DNA of 12,404 bases from Spirochaetaceae bacterium (GTDB lineage: Bacteria > Spirochaetota > Spirochaetia > Treponematales > Breznakiellaceae), in contig JAITKD010000144.1 in the NCBI GenBank assembly GCA_031278575.1, forward strand, positions 1 to 12,404, given 5' to 3'. How positions within the stretch are numbered: the stretch's first letter is position 1; each line of letters begins with the position of its first letter. A program made the position numbers and the translations under genes. The notes beneath the pieces are model-generated. The model made no database searches, was not told the DNA's origin, and worked only from the letters and a program-made list of their open reading frames with translations. Shown here piece by piece: positions 7,633 to 12,404 of this stretch.

Positions 7633-7652
7633 TACGCCGGCAAAGCGGCGTA
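7633..7652 (-). promoter_or_regulatory. Hairpin abutting the sdaAB ribosome-binding site
   Basis: On the minus strand TACGCCG, a six-base loop CTTTGC, then CGGCGTA form a perfect 7-bp stem that ends directly before TGGGGGT and the ATG at 7621. It has no T-run. Placed this close, it could set ribosome access or protect the mRNA 5' region. This is inference from position. Confidence 0.4.
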
Positions 7653-7782
7653 CTACAAAAAGCCACAGATCAGGCTCGATCCGACCCACGAAGCAATTCA
7701 CGCCCGCGATCCGTCGGCTTCAGCGGAACCGATCCGCTTTTCTTTCACCGGCGGAATGAAGAACCCGCCCCAGGGCTCCCCC

Positions 7783-7960
7783 GGTCAACATGTTACGGAG
7801 GGGGAGCGCCATGGGTCCCCAAAAGGAAACGCGATACACCCCCTAAAAAGCCGTTTTTGACGCGGCTCCCCCTCGCTCCGGCCTCCTCGGGCTTCGCCCT
7901 GCGGTGGCTTCCGCTGCCCCCACTCCTTTTTTCAAGGGCCTAATCCGTAACTTGTTGACC
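7783..7960. mobile_element. MITE-like 178-bp segment with 17-bp terminal inverted repeats
   Basis: The left end is GGTCAACATGTTACGGA (7783-7799). The right end, TCCGTAACTTGTTGACC (7944-7960), is its reverse complement at 16 of 17 positions. Both ends are immediately flanked by 15/16-identical direct repeats. The interior encodes no transposase and has small hairpins, such as GGGC/GCCC around 7889-7899 and GCGG/CCGC around 7901-7914, plus a leftward terminator-like stem. Inverted ends, flanking duplication, small size and no coding match a miniature inverted-repeat element. A duplication this long is unusual, so a composite repeat or recombination product is also possible. Confidence 0.4.
7844..7867 (-). 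terminator. Rho-independent-type terminator, leftward
   Basis: On the minus strand AGCCG (7867-7863), a nine-base loop, CGGCT (7853-7849) and then a run of T form a short GC stem with a T-tail. It lies inside the MITE-like segment, 223 bases upstream of sdaAB, and about 350 bases downstream of a leftward promoter. The stem is only five base pairs, so efficiency may be modest. Confidence 0.45.
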
Positions 7961-8016
7961 GCCCCAAGGCTCCCCCGCGAGATCAGGTTCTTGAATATGG
8001 ACCCTTCGCAACGAAT

Positions 8017-8050
8017 CAACAGCCTCGCCCTAAAGGGACGAGGCATGTTG
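8017..8050. repeat. Long hairpin, 14 base pairs with two single-base bulges
   Basis: CAACA-GCCTCG-CCC (8017-8030), loop TAAA, then GGG-A-CGAGGC-A-TGTTG (8035-8050) pair throughout except for bulged A8038 and A8045. The even bulges and tetraloop look like a maintained RNA or REP-like hairpin rather than chance. It lies 22 bases from another large hairpin. Confidence 0.6.
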
Positions 8051-8072
8051 TTCTCATAAGGTATTTGTATTC

Positions 8073-8122
8073 GGGGTTTAATACCCTTTTTAAGCGCCCT
8101 GAAGGGCGGGGTATTAAACCCC
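8073..8122. repeat. Nested hairpin with a perfect 14-bp outer stem
   Basis: GGGGTTTAATACCC (8073-8086) is exactly complementary to GGGTATTAAACCCC (8109-8122). Inside, CGCCC (8095-8099), loop TGAA and GGGCG (8104-8108) form a second stem that stacks directly on the right side of the outer one. An eight-base bulge (8087-8094) lies on the left only. No long T-run follows in either direction. The shape suits a REP/BIME-type extragenic element or a structured RNA. Confidence 0.7.
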
Positions 8123-8199
8123 TCAACACGAATCAAATCCATGAGCGTCCGCACCGGCGCCTTCCCGTAACGGTATTTCCCCAAGCGGGCCTACTCATC

Positions 8200-8230
8200 A
8201 TTATAGTACCGTTCCATTCAGGTAAGTCAA
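8200..8230 (-). promoter_or_regulatory. Leftward sigma-70-type promoter
   Basis: On the minus strand TTGACT (8230-8225) is followed by TACTAT (8208-8203, spacing 16), overlapping a consensus TATAAT (8205-8200, spacing 19). The surroundings are locally AT-rich. Transcription would start near 8193 and run toward the hairpins and sdaAB. It is the best leftward promoter seen upstream of sdaAB. Confidence 0.5.
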
Positions 8231-8252
8231 GAAATTTAATCCAAAAAAGCTT

Positions 8253-8285
8253 AAAAATACCGCGTCGGACCACCGGTCCGCACGC
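8253..8285 (-). terminator. Intrinsic terminator, leftward
   Basis: On the minus strand GCGT-G-CGGACC, loop GGT, GGTCCG-ACGC forms a 10-bp GC-rich stem with one bulge (8285-8262), followed by GG, TA and TTTTT. It lies just upstream of the leftward promoter at 8200-8230, so it would insulate that promoter from leftward transcription entering from the chrA side. Confidence 0.6.
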
Positions 8286-8475
8286 TATTCCGCGGAGGCG
8301 CGTCCCCTTTTTTGGCGTTGAAAATTGCCGCTCCGCCGGAATTGCAACCTATTGAATCCCGGGGGGTCTAAATTGAAAAGTGCGCGCTTTATCACGATGA
8401 GGAAGCCGGTAAAATGCGGTGGATTTTCGCGTTTTTTTGCAAAAATTCCGGCGGCGGCTTCAGGTGGAGTTTTTT

Positions 8476-8892
8476 ATGTTTTCGATGAAGGTAAGCCCCC
8501 GGTTTGGGGATGTGGATGGGTTGGGACATATCAACAACGTGATCCTGGCGGTCTGGTTCGAATCGGCCCGGAATCCCCTGTTCCGAATTTTTTGTCCCGC
8601 CTTGAGCCTTTCCCACCGGGACTGGACCCTGATCATGGCCCATACGGACTACGATTTTTTGGACCAGATTTTTTTTCGTTATGATGTGGAAATCAGAACC
8701 TTTGTGGAACGGATAGGAACTAAATCTTTTACGGTAAGCCACGAGGCCTGGCAGGAAGGGCGGCTCTGCACCACGGGTACGGCGGTGATCGTCCACTACG
8801 ATTTTATTAAAGGGGAAAGCATTCCCATCCCGGAGGAAAAAAAGAAACTCCTCGAAGAACACCTGCGGCCCCCAAAAAGTTCCGCCCTATAA
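8476..8892 (+). CDS. Acyl-CoA thioesterase, hotdog fold (4HBT/YbgC-like)
   Basis: The 138-aa protein has the length and pattern of the 4-hydroxybenzoyl-CoA thioesterase family, which hydrolyses acyl-CoA or acyl-ACP thioesters in the cytosol. The N-terminal FGDVDGLGHINN (10-21) matches the family's D-x-D-x-x-G-H-x-N-N; the second Asp (Asp14) is the usual catalytic position. Residues about 68-107 give the central strands of the hotdog sheet, ending in GTAVIVHYD. ATG 8476 is chosen because GGTGGAG lies six bases upstream; a second ATG three codons later lacks this spacing. The gene stands alone, and its stop overlaps the stop region of the convergent chrA gene by six bases. The natural substrate is unknown. 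Confidence 0.88.
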   Translation: MFSMKVSPRFGDVDGLGHINNVILAVWFESARNPLFRIFCPALSLSHRDWTLIMAHTDYDFLDQIFFRYDVEIRTFVERIGTKSFTVSHEAWQEGRLCTTGTAVIVHYDFIKGESIPIPEEKKKLLEEHLRPPKSSAL

Positions 8893-9438
8893 GCCCCAGA
8901 GGATCCCCGCGACGCCCGCCGCCAGGATGTACCATACCGGGTGTTTTTTGAAGCGACAGATAAGCAGGAACAGCAGGGCAAACAAGACCAGTTCCTGCCA
9001 GCGGATCCGGTCATACCAGAGGGGGGCCCTTCCGTTGTACAGGGAAAGCCGGATCACCCCAAAACCCGCGGCGGCGATAAGCCCCGTGGCCGCGGGCCTG
9101 AGGCCGCGAAAAACCGCAGCCACCAGGGGGCTTTCCTTAAAGGCGGTGAGGATCCGGGCCACAATGAGGATGACGATAATCGAAGGGGCGGCCAGCCCCA
9201 GGGTGGCGATCACCGCCCCGGGGATACCCGCGGCCTGAAACCCCGTATAGGTGGCCATATTCACCCCGATGGCGCCGGGGGTGGATTCGGAGATGGCGAT
9301 CATATCGGCGATGGTCTCGTAGCTCAGCCAATCGTAACGGTCCGCCAGTTGATAGAGGAACGGCAGGGTGGCCAGGCCCCCGCCTACGGAAAAAAGGCCG
9401 ATCTTAAAGAATTCCCCCAAGAGGATGAATAGAATCAC
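8887..9438 (-). CDS. chrA: Chromate-transporter family half protein (second of pair)
   Basis: The 183-aa membrane protein corresponds to one ChrA domain; in the CHR superfamily, short forms occur as adjacent pairs that act together. The N-terminal motif FSVGGGLATLPF (16-27) and ESTPGAIGVNMATYTGF (51-67) are the typical ChrA signatures. Hydrophobic segments lie near 70-98, 112-132, 148-162 and 167-183. The start is GTG at 9438, inside a GTGA overlap with the stop of the other half gene, so translation is coupled. Known ChrA proteins export chromate or act in sulfate-related anion exchange; chromate as substrate here is family knowledge only. The end overlaps the thioesterase gene tail to tail. 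Confidence 0.9.
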   Translation of the reverse strand: MILFILLGEFFKIGLFSVGGGLATLPFLYQLADRYDWLSYETIADMIAISESTPGAIGVNMATYTGFQAAGIPGAVIATLGLAAPSIIVILIVARILTAFKESPLVAAVFRGLRPAATGLIAAAGFGVIRLSLYNGRAPLWYDRIRWQELVLFALLFLLICRFKKHPVWYILAAGVAGILWGL

Positions 9439-10013
9439 GGTTTTTCTTCCCCGGTACCGGGGGGGGCGCTCCCCGGACTTTTATTTGGGGGCCGGTAAAG
9501 CAGGAACCCCGCCAGGCCCGCGCTCAACACCACCAGCACCGGGGAAGCCTTAAAAAACACCGAAAGACCGAAAACCACGAGGCATATTCCCAGGGACTTG
9601 AGGTCCTTCACCGCCCCTTTAAAGAGTTTACGTACCGCGTCCAGGATCAGGGCTCCCACCGCCACCCGGATCCCCTTGAGGGCATGCTGAACCGACTCCA
9701 ATTCGGCAAAATTTTGAAGCCCCGCGGCGATGATGGTGATGATGATGAGGGAGGGGAATACAAACCCCAGGGTAGCCAGGATCCCCCCCAGGAGCCCCTT
9801 CCTTTTGTATCCGATAAAGGTGGAAACGTTTACCGCGATAATCCCCGGGGTAACCTGGCCTATGGCGTAATAATCCATCACCTCCTCCATAGCGGCCCAG
9901 CCCTTACGCCGTACCAATTCCCGCTCAATCACCGGGAGCATGGCATACCCCCCGCCAAAGGTAAGACAGCCCATTTTGAAAAAGGTCCACAAAAGGTCCA
10001 GGTATTCTTTCAC
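9435..10013 (-). CDS. chrA: Chromate-transporter family half protein (first of pair)
   Basis: The 192-aa membrane protein is the other ChrA half. Signatures are LTFGGGYAMLPVIERELV (17-34) and GQVTPGIIAVNVSTFIGY (52-69). Hydrophobic segments follow near 73-99, 112-127, 141-154 and 157-173, and the C-terminal ~18 residues are polar and Pro/Gly-rich. The start is GTG at 10013, inside a GTGA overlap with the aspS stop; no good ribosome site precedes it, so it is probably translated by re-initiation after aspS. Paired half ChrA proteins are expected to form a heterodimer with opposite topologies. Confidence 0.9.
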   Translation of the reverse strand: MKEYLDLLWTFFKMGCLTFGGGYAMLPVIERELVRRKGWAAMEEVMDYYAIGQVTPGIIAVNVSTFIGYKRKGLLGGILATLGFVFPSLIIITIIAAGLQNFAELESVQHALKGIRVAVGALILDAVRKLFKGAVKDLKSLGICLVVFGLSVFFKASPVLVVLSAGLAGFLLYRPPNKSPGSAPPGTGEEKP

Positions 10014-11905
10014 GGCTTTTTTTCAGGGGGCCTGACTACCGCCAAGTGGAGTTCATCCAGTTGTTTTTGATCCACCTCCCCGGGGCTGTCGTCCATGGGA
10101 CTCACCGCGAAGGAGTTTTTGGGGAAGGCGATCACCTCTTTGATCGAAGTTTCCCCGGCCATGAGCATCACCAGCCGGTCCAGCCCCGGGGCGATCCCCC
10201 CGTGGGGAGGCGCGCCGTATTTAAACGCCCCGGTGAGGAAACCGAATTTTTGTTCCGCCTCCTCCGGGTTAAGCCCCACCACCGTAAAGACCCGGTTCTG
10301 CAATTCCGGATCGTGGATACGAATAGAACCCGACGCCGCTTCAAACCCGTTGAGGACCAGGTCGTAGAGATCCCCCTTGACCGCCCCGGGGTCCTGCTCC
10401 AGGACGGCATGGTACTGCTCCTGGGGATAGGAAAACATGTGGTGGGCCGCTTCCCAGCGGTTTTCCTCCTCGTTAAATTCAAAGAGGGGAAAGTCCAGGA
10501 TCCAGACAAATTCAAACCGGCGGGGATCCAAGAGGCCCAGGTCCCGGCCAAGTTTTGACCGTACCGCCCCCAGGGCGATGTTGGCGATCCGCCGGTCGGC
10601 ATCGGCGGTAAGGAGGATAAGATCCCCAGGTTTGGCCTCCAAGCCGGAAAGGATCTTCCGGGTCAAGGCCCCGCCGGGGCTTCCGTCCCCAAAAAACTTG
10701 GAAATTCCCCCTTCCAGAACCGGGGCGTCATCGGTACCCGCCGCCTTCATCCAGGCCAGGCCCTTGGCCCGGTATATCTTCGCCTGGGCCTCAAGCTCCT
10801 CGATCTGCTTCCGGGAATAGGGACCCTTCCCCGCCCTGCCCATAAGTTCCCCGGGGACCACCAGGGCTTTTACCCCGCCCCCGCGTTGGGTGATCCCCCG
10901 GGCCGCCGCCGCGGCCTTTGCCGCTTCCCCCGCAGCCAGGGCGTCCTTAAAGGCCTGGAACCCCCCTTCCGCCGCATAGGGACCGAAGTCCCGGAGGGGC
11001 ATATCAAAACGCACATCCGGCTTATCCGTACCGTACCGTTCCAGGGCCTCCTCAAAGGTCAGCCGGGTAAAACGGGGGGGAAGTTCCCGGTTCAGGGTCT
11101 TTTTAAAAACATACCCCAACAGGCCCTCAGTGACGGCAAGGACATCCTCCCGGCTTACAAAGGACATTTCAATATCGATCTGGGTAAATTCCGGCTGCCG
11201 GTCTCCCCGGGCATCCTCATCCCGGTAACAACGGGCGATCTGGAAATACTTGTCAAACCCCGCCGCCATGAGGATCTGTTTGTAGAGCTGCGGGGACTGG
11301 GGCAGGGCGTAGAATTTCCCCGGATAGAGCCGGGAGGGCACCAGGTAATCCCGGGCGCCCTCGGGGGTGGAACGGATGAAGGTGGGGGTTTCAATTTCGT
11401 AAAAACCCTGAGAAGTCATCCATTCCCGGACCGCAAAACACACCTCGCTACGGAGCCGGATCCGCCGCTGCATACCCCCGGAACGGAGGTCCAGGTACCG
11501 GTATTTAAGGCGGGTTTCTTCTTTGGCGTCGGATTCCTCATCAATCTGAAAGGGAAGTACCTCGGAACGGTTTAAGATGAGGAGTTTTTGAGCGGCCACC
11601 TCAATTTCGCCGGTGGCCATTTCAGGGTTCACCATGGAAGGCGGCCGGGGGCGGACCAGCCCTTCCACGGCAATACAATACTCGTTCCGAAGTTCCCCGG
11701 TGAGGGCGGCCAATTCCTGATCCGCCCCGGTTTCCCCGGCGGTATCCACCACCACCTGGGTTATCCCGTACCGGTCCCGGAGGTTAATGAAGGATATCCC
11801 CCCGTGATCCCGTTTCCGGTGTACCCAGCCGTTGAGGATCACCGTTTTCCCGATATCGGCCTTACCCAAGGCTCCGCAGGTGGTTGTACGCTTCAAGAGT
11901 TCCAT
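10010..11905 (-). CDS. aspS: Aspartyl-tRNA synthetase, bacterial type
   Basis: The 631-aa enzyme joins aspartate to tRNA. The order is as expected: OB-fold anticodon domain (about 1-110), class II core with LPQSPQLYKQ (201-210), motif 2 CYRDED...RQPEFTQID (226-244), the bacterial GAD insertion (about 290-430), and motif 3 GLDRLVML (574-581). It is somewhat longer than the usual ~590 residues, with short Ala/Gly-rich additions near 320-345. His34 in RKRDHGG aligns with the residue that in Pseudomonas-type enzymes marks non-discriminating AspRS able to charge tRNA-Asn; E. coli has Leu there. ATG 11905 lacks a ribosome site because the promoter -10 sits six bases upstream. It is first in an operon with two chrA genes. 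Confidence 0.97.
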   Translation of the reverse strand: MELLKRTTTCGALGKADIGKTVILNGWVHRKRDHGGISFINLRDRYGITQVVVDTAGETGADQELAALTGELRNEYCIAVEGLVRPRPPSMVNPEMATGEIEVAAQKLLILNRSEVLPFQIDEESDAKEETRLKYRYLDLRSGGMQRRIRLRSEVCFAVREWMTSQGFYEIETPTFIRSTPEGARDYLVPSRLYPGKFYALPQSPQLYKQILMAAGFDKYFQIARCYRDEDARGDRQPEFTQIDIEMSFVSREDVLAVTEGLLGYVFKKTLNRELPPRFTRLTFEEALERYGTDKPDVRFDMPLRDFGPYAAEGGFQAFKDALAAGEAAKAAAAARGITQRGGGVKALVVPGELMGRAGKGPYSRKQIEELEAQAKIYRAKGLAWMKAAGTDDAPVLEGGISKFFGDGSPGGALTRKILSGLEAKPGDLILLTADADRRIANIALGAVRSKLGRDLGLLDPRRFEFVWILDFPLFEFNEEENRWEAAHHMFSYPQEQYHAVLEQDPGAVKGDLYDLVLNGFEAASGSIRIHDPELQNRVFTVVGLNPEEAEQKFGFLTGAFKYGAPPHGGIAPGLDRLVMLMAGETSIKEVIAFPKNSFAVSPMDDSPGEVDQKQLDELHLAVVRPPEKKP

Positions 11906-11911
11906 AAGCTA

Positions 11912-11940
11912 ACTATAACCTTTGAGGAACGGCCTGGCAA
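11912..11940 (-). promoter_or_regulatory. aspS promoter predicting a leaderless mRNA
   Basis: On the minus strand TTGCCA (11940-11935), a 17-bp spacer and TATAGT (11917-11912) form a well-spaced promoter. Only six bases (TAGCTT) lie between the -10 box and the aspS ATG, so the expected start point is about the A of the ATG. No Shine-Dalgarno sequence is present, which fits a leaderless message. Confidence 0.55.
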
Positions 11941-12062
11941 GGGTTGGGGGTACTACCTCAGGGTAAAGAACTAAACGTAACCCGCAAAAATTTTTAGCGG
12001 AATTTGTTCGGAAATTGAAGTTTTTGAATGGCTTACTAAAGCAAAACGGCCCCTCAATCCCA

Positions 12063-12068
12063 TATAAT
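12063..12068 (+). promoter_or_regulatory. TATAAT box just before the RAYT-like gene
   Basis: A consensus TATAAT lies four bases upstream of the ATG at 12073. The region 17 bp further upstream (AGCAAA, 12040-12045) is a poor -35. No Shine-Dalgarno sequence is seen. It could drive a near-leaderless message or be coincidental in this AT-rich 11941-12072 stretch. Confidence 0.3.
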
Positions 12069-12072
12069 ATTC

Positions 12073-12404
12073 ATGAGACCATTACGCATACTGAAACAAG
12101 GCGCGTGGTACGAAATCCGTACCCGCATCAACAACCGGGAACCGCTGTTCCGTCATTTTAAAGCCTTGGCGCTGTTTGCCCGGGTGTTCCGGGAGACGGA
12201 ACTGCGGTTCGTTTTCGAGGTTCGCGGGCTGTGTTTGGCGGACGACTGGCTGACGTTTTATATAAAGCCCGCGGACGGGCTGGAGCTTCCGGCAATCATG
12301 CAGTGGCTGAAACAGGTGTTCGCCCAGCGGTACAACCGGGCGGACGGCCGGATCGGGCATATCTGGGGGGACCGGTACGGGTCGTGGATAGTGGAGGGGG
12401 AGCC
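12073..12404 (+). CDS. REP-associated/IS200-like (Y1) transposase homologue, 3' truncated by window
   Basis: The first 110 residues are visible. The opening (MRPLRILKQGAWYEIRTRINNREPLF) matches the start of RAYT/Y1-transposase proteins: a basic lead-in, G-A-x-Y-x-I/V-x-x-R, then N-R-x-x-x-F. Residues 75-105 (IMQWLKQVFAQRYNRADG...GHIWGDRYGSW) match the later block with a Tyr (Tyr87), N-R, G-H-x-W-x-x-R and S. Between them, where these enzymes have the metal-binding HUH motif (N-H-x-H), this protein reads CLADDWLTFYIKP (54-66) with no histidine. It may be a domesticated or inactive DNA-binding relative. ATG 12073 fits the family start and is divergent from aspS. The frame is open to the last base. 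Confidence 0.75.
   Translation, partial: MRPLRILKQGAWYEIRTRINNREPLFRHFKALALFARVFRETELRFVFEVRGLCLADDWLTFYIKPADGLELPAIMQWLKQVFAQRYNRADGRIGHIWGDRYGSWIVEGE

Larger units (their letters stand above)
7765..7977. repeat. Pair of 19-bp near-identical direct repeats flanking the MITE-like segment
   Basis: CCGCCCCAGGGCTCCCCCG at 7765-7783 and CCGCCCCAAGGCTCCCCCG at 7959-7977 differ at one position. Their inner 16 bases (7767-7782 and 7961-7976) abut the two inverted ends of the 178-bp segment from outside, as a target duplication would. The left copy also forms an 8-bp hairpin: GCTCCCCC (7775-7782) with GGGGGAGC (7800-7807), its loop being the inverted end. Confidence 0.6.
7844..8193 (-). ncRNA. Candidate structured transcript of about 350 nt
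   Basis: A leftward promoter (8200-8230) and a leftward terminator-like stem (7844-7867) bound a stretch that would contain two strong hairpins (8017-8050 and 8073-8122) and no credible open frame. I looked for tmRNA, RNase P RNA, SRP RNA and 6S RNA signatures and found none (no CCA-ended acceptor stem with T-loop, no GAGGAAAGTC). It could equally be a leader read through to sdaAB or a non-transcribed repeat. This is a hypothesis built from its borders and folding. Confidence 0.25.
7622..8475. other. About 850-base region without a convincing gene, rich in repeats and hairpins
   Basis: Between the sdaAB start and the thioesterase start there is no reading frame with a recognised family. The longest is a leftward 113-codon frame, 8184-7843. 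It would begin with TTG, has no ribosome site, is rich in Arg/Pro/Gly and runs through several palindromes, so it looks like a shadow. The sequence holds a MITE-like segment with flanking direct repeats, two large hairpins, a leftward promoter and two leftward terminator-like hairpins, each listed separately. The 8286-8461 part shows nothing further of note. Confidence 0.6.

Noticed and set aside
7622..7666. Longer sdaAB start at 7666
   Set aside because: The added 15 residues are not part of the family, and the hairpin and ribosome site lie in this stretch.
7843..8184. Leftward 113-codon frame through the repeat region
   Set aside because: It starts with TTG, has no ribosome site, is rich in Arg/Pro/Gly and is formed largely from hairpin and repeat sequence. 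No family is recognised.
7844..8193. tmRNA, RNase P RNA or 6S RNA in the structured region
   Set aside because: None of the conserved signatures (tRNA-like ends, GAGGAAAGTC core, long symmetric bubble) could be found on either strand.
8555..8564. tRNA T-loop-like GGTTCGAATC
   Set aside because: It lies inside the thioesterase coding sequence, and no acceptor or anticodon stems can be built around it.
8392..8862. Leftward 156-codon frame opposite the thioesterase
   Set aside because: The forward strand has a motif-bearing gene with a good ribosome site; the reverse frame has neither.
10886..11575. Rightward 229-codon frame opposite aspS
   Set aside because: aspS is unmistakable on the other strand; this frame shows no family pattern and is a shadow.
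1..12404. CRISPR array or tandem repeat array
   Set aside because: No regularly spaced direct repeats were seen; the only direct repeats are the pair at 7765-7783 and 7959-7977.

Overview
The window reads as chromosomal DNA of a spirochaete, most likely a Treponema of the GC-balanced, termite-gut type. The basis is gene style rather than a marker gene. It carries an unusual galactokinase-like GHMP kinase, SurE, TPR and TPR/NHL envelope-type proteins, a two-subunit Fe-S L-serine dehydratase, paired half-size ChrA transporters and a bacterial-type AspRS, and it is rich in GGG/CCC-type codons. This assignment is an inference. No rRNA, tRNA or CRISPR array was seen.

Layout. (1) 1-189 is the end of a TPR protein, and 427-1044 is a flavodoxin-fold protein with a compact four-cysteine motif of the iron-sulfur flavoprotein kind. 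(2) 1188-6040 is a rightward operon: a good sigma-70 promoter, a ~95-nt foldable leader, a galactokinase-like kinase, surE, a TPR protein, and a secreted TPR + NHL propeller + VWFA-like protein. Gaps are 7 bp, 5 bp and a 4-bp overlap. (3) 6076-7621 is leftward: sdaAB then sdaAA, with sdaAA converging on the operon above. (4) 7622-8475 is an ~850-base stretch without a convincing gene but full of structure. It holds a 178-bp segment with 17-bp inverted ends abutted by near-identical 16-19-bp direct repeats (MITE-like), two strong nested hairpins, a leftward promoter and two leftward terminator-like hairpins. Together these delimit a possible ~350-nt RNA unit. (5) 8476-8892 is a rightward hotdog thioesterase whose end overlaps the end of the next operon by 6 bp. 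(6) 11905-8887 is a leftward operon aspS-chrA-chrA in which both junctions are GTGA overlaps; its promoter is so close to the aspS ATG that the mRNA is predicted to be leaderless. (7) 12073-12404 is the start of a RAYT/Y1-transposase-like gene that lacks the expected HUH histidines and is cut by the window edge.

How the genes fit together. The metabolic genes point to a fermentative anaerobe: serine to pyruvate and ammonia, sugar phosphorylation, nucleotide phosphate recycling and a flavin/Fe-S redox protein. The TPR/NHL/VWFA pair is probably an envelope scaffold made together with SurE and the kinase. The best candidates for something undescribed are the structured 7.6-8.3 kb region, the kinase with altered sugar-binding motif and structured leader, and the HUH-less RAYT-like protein.
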